A stretch of DNA of 20,345 nucleotides, from assembly GCA_905373605.1 (NCBI GenBank), contig CAJPTO010000031.1, forward strand, positions 1 through 20,345, written 5' to 3'. Origin of the DNA: an uncultured Prevotella sp. GTDB taxonomy: Bacteria > Bacteroidota > Bacteroidia > Bacteroidales > Bacteroidaceae. Below are positions 15,001 to 19,605 of this stretch, piece after piece. The notes below the pieces were generated by a model. It was not told the DNA's origin. It was given only the letters and a program-made list of their open reading frames with translations, and searched no databases. Each line of letters starts with the position of its first letter. Positions within the stretch are counted from its first letter, which is position 1. The position numbers were made by a program, and so were the translations under genes.

Positions 15001-15381
15001 GCCTACCATTCCCGACCCTTCTATGGCGATGAGCTTGCTCAACGAAAGGCTATTCCAGTCTTTTACGATGAGTTTTCGGGTGAGATGCGTAATGGTCCAG
15101 AACAAGAAGAGGATGGTTGTTGCGCTCAATAAAGCACTCATGATGTTCACCATCTTCGCAACTTGCGTAGGGTCGCTGGCGAATTGTGAGAACAAGTTGG
15201 CTGTGAGCATGAAGAATGGTGCCCCAGGTGGGTGCCCTATTTCCAACTTGTAGCCTGTGGTTATAAACTCAGGACAGTCCCAGAAGCTTGCAGTGGGTTC
15301 GATTGTAGAGCAATATACGAAGGCGGCAATAAAAAAAGCGAGCCATCCTAGCACATTGTCCACTAACTTGTACTGTTTCAT
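12043..15381 (-). CDS. DUF2723 family integral membrane protein, GT-C glycosyltransferase-like
   Basis: The start is set at ATG 15381 (MKQYKLVDNVLGWLAFF), giving 1112 residues. A more distal ATG at 15450 lies upstream of the -7 box at 15421-15428 and so would not be transcribed from it. The N-terminal part carries many membrane helices. The first periplasmic loop has the family signature TIEPTASFWDCPEFI (about 26-40), whose acidic residues parallel the catalytic loop of GT-C protein O-mannosyltransferases. Further helices occur to about residue 360, around 590-680, and a large soluble C-terminal region ends in helical-repeat-like segments and EEE. Family members are proposed to transfer sugars from lipid carriers, possibly in Bacteroidetes protein O-glycosylation; donor and acceptor are not shown here. 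It has its own promoter, with a MoaF-like lipoprotein gene upstream. Confidence 0.85.
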   Translation of the reverse strand: MKQYKLVDNVLGWLAFFIAAFVYCSTIEPTASFWDCPEFITTGYKLEIGHPPGAPFFMLTANLFSQFASDPTQVAKMVNIMSALLSATTILFLFWTITHLTRKLIVKDWNSLSLSKLIAIEGSGMVGALIYTFSDTFWFSAVEGEVYAYSSAFTAIVFWLILKWEDHADEPHSDRWLVLIMYMTGLSIGVHLLNLLCIPAIVLVFVYRKFPNIEVKGSLLALLVSFVLVAAVLYGVVPGIITVGGWFELFFVNTLGMPFNTGEVVYIVLLVGAVIWAIYESYQQKSERRENISFIVAFGLLGVPFYGYGWSAFFIGIVVLGILYYVLQYKRKNEMKKLVPLITSRMKNTVLLCLLMLMIGYSSYAVIVIRSLANPPMDQNSPEDIFTLGSYLSRDQYGDRPLLYGQAFTSQMQLDRDGNICKPRVKEGAPIYQRKEKASKDEKDSYFVVSRKNKYVYAQNMLFPRMWSPLHAQSYNDWLGGIDGSEVPYDRCGETIMVKMPSQMDNIRFFLSYQCNFMYWRYFMWNFAGRQNDMQGNGELEHGNWLSGISFIDNARLGDQSKMPDDLKDNKGHNVYYCLPLLLGLIGLFWQAFRGRRGIRQFWVVFFLFFMTGLAIVIYLNQTPSQPRERDYAYAASFYAFAIWCGLGVAAIIDLLKKRVKVEGTIISAVVAVLCLFIPIQMASQNWDDHDRSHRDTCRDFGQNYLMTLQDQGNPIIFTNGDNDTFPLWYNQEVEGVRTDARVCNLSYLQTDWYIDQMKRPAYNSPSVPITWPRIEFCSGTNEYVEVEPRAKQELLDFYKNYPEQAKAKYGDNPFELKNILKYWVRSKDKDNHFIPTDTVYVTIDKEAVKKSGMMMASDTIPDRMVISLKGKNALYKGDLMMLEMIAQCNWVRPIYVASTVGQENYMNLGDNFVQEGIANRITPFTTNKAGAKNFDTQKTYNNVMNRYRYGGLSRKGVYIDETIMRMCYTHRRIMAQLALHLIAEGDKQKANKVLQKAEKELPAYNIPYNYMNGGLDIARAYAMLGQTAKAKEVANAVWTNSQQYLNWYMSLDGTRFANSMNDCMFHIYILRQAAGVMAMADKKLASQMEGKLNMLFKQYQEKGGAMPLEEE

Positions 15382-15420
15382 GAATTGGTATATAAAAGTT
15401 TTTATTTCGAAATATGGGTG

Positions 15421-15451
15421 CAAAGATAACGCAAATCGTGATAAGTACAAA
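15421..15451 (-). promoter_or_regulatory. Bacteroidetes-type promoter of the DUF2723 gene
   Basis: On the minus strand TTTG (15451-15448), exactly 19 nt, then TATCTTTG (15428-15421) match the -33/-7 consensus fully. The expected start site is near 15415, giving a leader of about 35 nt to ATG 15381. Confidence 0.75.
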
Positions 15452-15495
15452 ATTATTGCCTATGTTTCCCATGTCTGGCTGCAAATATATGTGAA

Positions 15496-15524
15496 GACAC
15501 AGGCTGCTGTTTGCAGCCTATGTC
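15496..15524 (-). terminator. Hairpin after the MoaF-like lipoprotein gene
   Basis: AGGCTGC (15501-15507) pairs perfectly with GCAGCCT (15513-15519) around a 5-nt loop; GAC/GTC extend the stem across a small internal loop. It starts about 22 nt after the stop on the minus strand, and the downstream tail is only moderately T-rich. A second copy of GGCTGCAAA at 15477-15485 can pair instead with TTTGCAGCC (15510-15518), so two exclusive folds are possible. Confidence 0.5.
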
Positions 15525-15546
15525 GTTAAAAAAGCAATTGTTTGCC

Positions 15547-15954
15547 TTACTTTTCCAGTTTGTAAGTGCCCTCCAATAATTGCGAAACGCGTTTGCCTGT
15601 GTTGTCTTCGAACGTCAGGAAGGCTTTAACCGTTTTCTTTTCGAGGTCTATTATTTGGCTTACGGTGGTGCCATCATCCTCTACCCAGTTAGCGAAATAC
15701 TTTGTGTTGTCAACCTTTTTCAGCGTTAGCGCATTGGTTTGTTCGGCAACGCTGTCGTTGGTTGCCGTTGTTTTCCAATGTATGGTGCTGTCGTTTAGGT
15801 AATGAACGTTGGCAGTTAAGTCGGGATTGCTTAGTGTTGCTCGCTTGCCTATAAGCGAAATGCTGTTGTCTTTGTTGCCATTTTCGGTCTTGTTGCTGTT
15901 GCACGACGCGGCTACAAAGCCCAAAGCTGCTAATGCGAGAATAGGCTTCGTCAT
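15547..15954 (-). CDS. Small lipoprotein with MoaF-like (lipocalin-type) domain
   Basis: The 135-residue protein begins MTKPILALAALGFVAASC, a lipoprotein signal peptide with lipobox AASC and Cys18, so the mature protein is membrane-anchored. After a polar Asn/Lys linker the domain runs from about residue 35. Its pattern (ANVHYLNDSTIHWK, then KYFANWVEDDGTTVSQIIDL, then KTVKAFLTF and a closing LEGTYKLE) resembles MoaF-type small beta-barrel domains, in which an aromatic Y...W-E-D-G-T-T-V-(S/T)-Q core is conserved. MoaF-like proteins have no well-defined enzymatic role, so a binding or sensing function is only a guess. It is monocistronic by layout, with a hairpin downstream and a strong hairpin 40 nt upstream of its start. 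Confidence 0.65.
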   Translation of the reverse strand: MTKPILALAALGFVAASCNSNKTENGNKDNSISLIGKRATLSNPDLTANVHYLNDSTIHWKTTATNDSVAEQTNALTLKKVDNTKYFANWVEDDGTTVSQIIDLEKKTVKAFLTFEDNTGKRVSQLLEGTYKLEK

Positions 15955-15993
15955 TGTTTTGCGTTGAATAATGATGTTATACTACTTGCTATG

Positions 15994-16034
15994 GTCTGCC
16001 CACAGTAACGCTTCGCGGCGTTCTGTGGGCAGAC
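15994..16034. other. Long perfect hairpin upstream of the MoaF-like gene
   Basis: GTCTGCCCACAG (15994-16005) is the exact inverse of 16023-16034. After a one-base bulge AACGC (16007-16011) pairs with GCGTT (16018-16022), leaving a six-base loop. Seventeen base pairs are formed. There is no T-tract on either side. On the minus strand it lies 40 nt upstream of the lipoprotein ATG. It may be a leader hairpin, a remnant terminator or part of the adjacent repeat. Confidence 0.6.
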
Positions 16035-16042
16035 GAGTGTAG

Positions 16043-16492
16043 CTTAAAGGCTTGTTCTAAAAACGAACGCCCAAAAGTCTATCGCTTTTCATTAGTTTGC
16101 GCTTTGCTCTCTTTTTGCTTTTATAACCAAAAAGATTAGCTTTTGCAAGAAACAACCTTTGCAAAGGAATGCATTTACAACCTCCTTGCTCGGCTACCAG
16201 CGTCTGGTAGCCATCGTACTAGCGTCTGGTAGCCATTGTACCAACGACTGGTAGTCGCACTACCAGTGCGTGGTAGCCGCAGTACCAGCAGCTTGGTACT
16301 GATAAAAGTGTGCGAACTTGCTGGCAAACGAAGCTGTAAAGCCTTTTCTTCTTGCTTTTATCTGGCACATTTCGCTTACGCTTTCGGTAGCATGGTTGGT
16401 GCGCTATGCGCGTTCAATCGTAAACGAAAGCTGTTCGGCTAAAGACTAAAACACAGCAAGGGCGAGTTTTAGAACCGGCCTTAACCCGAACT
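16043..16492. repeat. Dispersed intergenic repeat, copy 2, about 450 bp with inverted ends
   Basis: The left arm (16043-16065) and right arm (about 16464-16487) are imperfect inverted repeats with a perfect 9-bp core GTTCTAAAA (16054-16062) / TTTTAGAAC (16467-16475). The interior shares sequence with 550-610 and the right arm with 684-703. The right end (16479-16492) reads inversely AGTTCGGGTTAAGG, matching the ends of the MITE-like element at 427-526. It contains the 22-bp palindromic array and ends 11 nt before the downstream gene's stop codon. It is non-coding and resembles a MITE carrying an internal minisatellite, as described for BrickBuilt elements of Porphyromonas gingivalis (from memory). 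Confidence 0.55.
16194..16303. repeat. Five tandem 22-bp palindromic units
   Basis: Units start at 16194, 16216, 16238, 16260 and 16282 with exact 22-bp spacing and consensus near (C/G)TACCAGCGTCTGGTAGCC. Most units fold on themselves. Unit 1 has a perfect 9-bp stem GGCTACCAG/CTGGTAGCC around CGT. Unit 4 pairs CTACCA/TGGTAG and unit 5 pairs AGTACCA/TGGTACT. The C-G pair at the stem base in units 1 and 4 becomes G-C in unit 5, so pairing is kept despite change. No unique spacers are present, so this is not a CRISPR array. Confidence 0.8.
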
Positions 16493-16503
16493 TAATAGCG
16501 GTT

Positions 16504-18060
16504 TTAGCTGATAAGGGCGTTCAACTTTTCGATAAGCTCGTTGAGCGGCATGCCCGAACGTTCGCTCATTGTTTTCACATCGGCCTTTCCCATCATGATT
16601 TTGCCCAGCGGTGTGTTGAGCATCTTAAACTTGGGATTGATTTCAGGCAGGCGATTTTTCAGCTCGGGATATTGTTTGATGAGGTCTTTCAGTCGCGTTT
16701 GCGGCGTGATGTCTGTTATCGGCGTTGTCGTTGCCGCGTCGTCTTCTGGCTCATTGTTTCCTTCTTGCGCATCTTGTTCGCCATTTACCTGTTCGTTGGC
16801 CGCCGGTGCATCGCCATTGCTCCATGTGAGCAGCGTTTGCGACCCCTCCAATGCACGTATGTGCGTGCAATCTTGCATCATCTCCAGCACACCGCGAAAC
16901 TTTCCGTCCTTATCTCGCACAGCCACATAGATGATATAGATGAAAAGGCCCGGCTTGTTAATCCAAAATTCGGCCTTGTCTTGTTCTCCGCTCCTCAGCT
17001 TGTCTATCACTTCGCGAACGATGTGTGCGCTTTTTCGGGGGTGACAGTTCATCACTTCGCGGCCGATGACGTTCTTACTTCGTGGGAAAATGCGGTGGTC
17101 GGTGTCCGAATAGAAGCAAACCAGCTCGTTTTCGTCAACAAACGAAATGTCGATGGGCAGGTGTTTGTAGATGAGGTTCACCTGTTCGAGGGTCAGTTTG
17201 CCCGTGGTAACATCCAGCTTTTCGCTACCGCCGGCCGAATAGCCATATTTTGAGAGCAGCGATTGCAGGTCGTTGGCGAAGTTTTCCTGCTCGGGAGCTT
17301 TTGTTTCGGTTTTAGTTTCGGCGGGTTTGTGTTCCACATCGAAGAAAGCAAAGCCAATTTCCTGGTCCCCGCTCTTCATGTCTTCAAACTCTTCTTCGCT
17401 GATGAGAGCCATTGACGTGGGATAAAGGATGAACTCTTCTTTTTCCATCAAGTCGCGGGCGTAAAGCAGCACGCGTTCTTGTTGCTTGATGAAAGCTTCT
17501 TCCTCGTTTTCGCGCAGCAATCGTTCGGCTTCGCGTATTTCATCGCGCACCATGTCGTCGAAAGTCCACATCGTGGTGGTTGGTCTTGTAAATCCTTTGC
17601 GCTCCAGCACAGGGTAAAGCTGGTTTTGCTTGCGTTTATAGTGCAGCGGATATTGGCTAATCTTGTCGTAAAGTTCCAGCCATTGGTTCTTTATTATGGG
17701 ATATTGCACCAAGTCTTCCACGGCCAAGAGCAGCTTTTTCATTTCCTCGTTTTCCTTAAGGTAATGCATGATGGGGTGGTCTGCCGGAAGATTGGGCATT
17801 GTATTGTCTATTTGGTCGCCCAGCATGTTGATGATGGCGTGCACATCTTCGCGAATACACTCATCGTTGGTTTCTTCGGTCATGGTTTGTTCGATGTAAG
17901 CCACGTGGTAAGCACTCACTTTTCCAACGCGTTCCTTTATTTGTTGGCGTGCTTCATCGGCCGAAAGTTGCCCTGCTTTGAAGGCATTCTCTATTTCGAA
18001 AAGCGCATTGAGCTTCTCTGGGTCCATCGGTGGGAGGTAACTTTTCATTTTATGTTCCAT
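16504..18060 (-). CDS. DUF438-hemerythrin-PAS-DUF1858 multidomain protein
   Basis: This 518-residue soluble protein has four recognisable parts: a DUF438 helical domain (about 15-85); a hemerythrin-type HHE four-helix bundle (about 90-220) with ligand candidates H95, H99, H140 and the E-rich segment near 209; and a PAS domain (about 295-405, ISFVDENELVCFYSDT through GVLEMMQDCTHIRALEG). After an acidic low-complexity linker (415-450) comes a DUF1858-like domain (about 452-518, starting ITPQTRLKDLIKQYPEL). Hemerythrin domains bind O2 or NO at a di-iron site and PAS_10-type domains sense ligands, so a redox or nitrosative-stress role is likely. No enzymatic module is visible. The order matches anaerobe proteins annotated as DUF438 or PAS proteins. 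It follows the cob genes across 182 bp and has its own promoter with a strong dyad. Confidence 0.85.
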   Translation of the reverse strand: MEHKMKSYLPPMDPEKLNALFEIENAFKAGQLSADEARQQIKERVGKVSAYHVAYIEQTMTEETNDECIREDVHAIINMLGDQIDNTMPNLPADHPIMHYLKENEEMKKLLLAVEDLVQYPIIKNQWLELYDKISQYPLHYKRKQNQLYPVLERKGFTRPTTTMWTFDDMVRDEIREAERLLRENEEEAFIKQQERVLLYARDLMEKEEFILYPTSMALISEEEFEDMKSGDQEIGFAFFDVEHKPAETKTETKAPEQENFANDLQSLLSKYGYSAGGSEKLDVTTGKLTLEQVNLIYKHLPIDISFVDENELVCFYSDTDHRIFPRSKNVIGREVMNCHPRKSAHIVREVIDKLRSGEQDKAEFWINKPGLFIYIIYVAVRDKDGKFRGVLEMMQDCTHIRALEGSQTLLTWSNGDAPAANEQVNGEQDAQEGNNEPEDDAATTTPITDITPQTRLKDLIKQYPELKNRLPEINPKFKMLNTPLGKIMMGKADVKTMSERSGMPLNELIEKLNALIS

Positions 18061-18091
18061 GTTCGTGTTGTTTTGTTTTTTGTTTGCGAGG

Positions 18092-18142
18092 CAAAATTAG
18101 CCATAAATCGCAGCTCGCAAAGGTAACAAATGTTACTTTGCG
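18092..18142 (-). promoter_or_regulatory. Promoter and GTAAC-N4-GTTAC dyad of the DUF438 gene
   Basis: On the minus strand TTTG (18121-18118), 18 nt, then TAATTTTG (18099-18092) fit the Bacteroidetes consensus, with a leader of about 28 nt. The dyad GTAAC-AAAT-GTTAC (18123-18136) extends to a 26-bp imperfect palindrome CGCAAAG...CTTTGCG (18117-18142). Its centre, 18129.5, is about 41 nt upstream of the expected start near 18088, the position of class II activator sites for CRP/FNR-family proteins. An alternative -7 match, TACCTTTG (18125-18118), would put the dyad over the core promoter instead. Confidence 0.6.
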
Positions 18143-18242
18143 TGTTTAAAAAAGGTTAAGTTTTGTTGGTTGTGCTTGCGGATGTCCAAATAAGTGTTGT
18201 TTTTTTACGATGGGAAGTATTGATGTGTGCTGGGCGTAATTT

Positions 18243-18776
18243 TCAGATTTCGATTTTGATTAGTCCTCCAAACGGGGTTAGATTTTCAAAAGCGTTTTCG
18301 CGTTTAAAGATATGTGCGTAAATGCCGGCGCAAATCAGCACGCCGCCATGTGCGAAAACCACCACGCGTTTGTGGTTTTGTGTCTTTAGTTCGTCGAGAA
18401 AGTCGGCCACTCGTGCATAAAGGTCTGGAAATCCCTCGCCGTTGGTGGTGCGTACGTTCATGAAGTCGTCATACCATCGTTGCAGGTTCTTGTCTTTTAT
18501 TTCGTCGAAACGTTTCATTTCCCAGTCGCCCATGTGCATTTCGCGCAGTCGGGCATCGGTAGTTGCGTTTTCGTATCCGCAAAAGGCGGCAAGCCGCGTG
18601 GCTCGGCTAAGTGGCGAGCAGAATGCAGCATCGAATGTGCCATGCGCTTGGAGGGCATTTCGGGTCTTGTTGGCTTCTTCTTCGAAGGTGTTGGCCAGTT
18701 CTACGTCGGTCCAGCCATAGCAAGTGCCCTTGTCAACGGCCACGCTGGTGTGTCTTACGAGGATGATTTCCATCAT
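18243..18776 (-). CDS. cobC: Alpha-ribazole phosphatase (histidine phosphatase superfamily)
   Basis: It removes the phosphate from alpha-ribazole-5'-phosphate (or from cobalamin 5'-phosphate) in nucleotide-loop assembly. The start is ATG 18776 (or the adjacent ATG 18773), because MEIILVRHTSVAV is the conserved N-terminus. A longer open frame upstream would run into cobS and has an uncharacteristic Pro/Phe-rich sequence. The catalytic His lies in LVRHTSV, followed by the CobC-typical GTCYGWTDVELA and TFEEEA. CSPLSRA supplies the second Arg, LREMHMGDWE the acidic residue and VVVFAHGGVL the second His. At 177 residues it has the usual length. It starts 10 bp after the cobS stop and is the last gene of the operon. 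CobC versus a generic phosphoglycerate mutase-like enzyme is decided by context and motifs. Confidence 0.9.
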   Translation of the reverse strand: MMEIILVRHTSVAVDKGTCYGWTDVELANTFEEEANKTRNALQAHGTFDAAFCSPLSRATRLAAFCGYENATTDARLREMHMGDWEMKRFDEIKDKNLQRWYDDFMNVRTTNGEGFPDLYARVADFLDELKTQNHKRVVVFAHGGVLICAGIYAHIFKRENAFENLTPFGGLIKIEI

Positions 18777-18786
18777 GAAATGTGTT

Positions 18787-19605
18787 TTAGGGTTTAACAA
18801 TAGTGGTGAGAAGCACCACGGCGGTGAGGTGGAAAGCCAGTTCGGAAAGCAGGAAAACGGCACCGCAACAATCACCCGTGTAGCCTTTTATTCGGCGAAG
18901 CATCAGCATGTAGAGGAAAAACATCGTTAGGCATGGGGCTGCCACGAGGAAGTTCCAGTCTAAACGTCCGCTACCCCAATGGCTGTCTGCGTAGAGAAGC
19001 GCGGCAAAGGGTGCAAGACCTTGCACGATGAGCGACAGTCCGGCTGCGAGGTTGAACTTGCGATAGTGTGTTTGAGCCTTCGATTGTTGTTCATTTCGGG
19101 CATAAGGCAGTATCTGTGTGATTTGTCCTGCCACCATTTTGCAGAACGGGTCGGCGGCAAATGCCACGCATGCCGCGTAAAATGGTCCTATCGAAAGCAT
19201 GCATGTGAAGAACAAGGCAAGGTAAACGATGAGTGCAAGCACGCCAAAGGTGCCGATATGCGAGTCTTTCATAATGGCAAGAATGCGGTTGCGGTCTCTT
19301 CCGCCACCGCCAAATCCGTCGAAGAAGTCGGCCAACCCGTCTTCGTGCAATGCCCCTGTCACCAGCATTCGCGCGGCAATGGCCGCCAAGATGGCAAGGG
19401 GAAAGGGCATAACCTTTGCCCCAAACCAGATGATGGCACCCATGAGCGCGCCCGTTAGCCATCCTGTGAGCGGCCAAAACTCAACAACCGAATCGTAAGC
19501 CGCTTTCGGTGGCTGGTGAATGCGCCAAAAAGGAAGCCTTGTAAAGAAGATGTAGGCCGCCAGTGGGCGGTCGTACCATTTAAAAGTATTTGTCGATGTT
19601 CGCAT
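18787..19605 (-). CDS. cobS: Adenosylcobinamide-GDP ribazoletransferase (cobalamin synthase)
   Basis: This polytopic inner-membrane enzyme joins adenosylcobinamide-GDP to alpha-ribazole (or its phosphate) to form adenosylcobalamin (or its phosphate). The family motifs are clear: the metal-binding acidic stretch ALHEDGLADFFDGFGGG (residues about 85-101), MKDSHIGTFG (112-121) and GYTGDCCGA near the C-terminus. About six hydrophobic segments are visible, including LTGALMGAIIWFG, LALIVYLALFFTCML and LTMFFLYMLML. Length (272) is slightly above the usual 245-260 because of an N-terminal extension (MRTSTNTFKWYDRP). Its ATG lies inside cobT, overlapping it by 26 nt, and cobC follows after 10 bp, so the three genes form one transcription unit. 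Confidence 0.95.
   Translation of the reverse strand: MRTSTNTFKWYDRPLAAYIFFTRLPFWRIHQPPKAAYDSVVEFWPLTGWLTGALMGAIIWFGAKVMPFPLAILAAIAARMLVTGALHEDGLADFFDGFGGGGRDRNRILAIMKDSHIGTFGVLALIVYLALFFTCMLSIGPFYAACVAFAADPFCKMVAGQITQILPYARNEQQSKAQTHYRKFNLAAGLSLIVQGLAPFAALLYADSHWGSGRLDWNFLVAAPCLTMFFLYMLMLRRIKGYTGDCCGAVFLLSELAFHLTAVVLLTTIVKP

Noticed and set aside
16194..16303. CRISPR-like array
   Set aside because: Repeats are contiguous at 22 bp with no unique spacers, and no cas gene is near; it is a palindromic minisatellite.
18777..18875. N-terminal extension of cobC by 33 residues
   Set aside because: It would overlap the end of cobS by nearly 90 nt and precedes the conserved MEIILVRHT start; its Pro/Phe/Cys-rich sequence looks like an out-of-frame reading of cobS.
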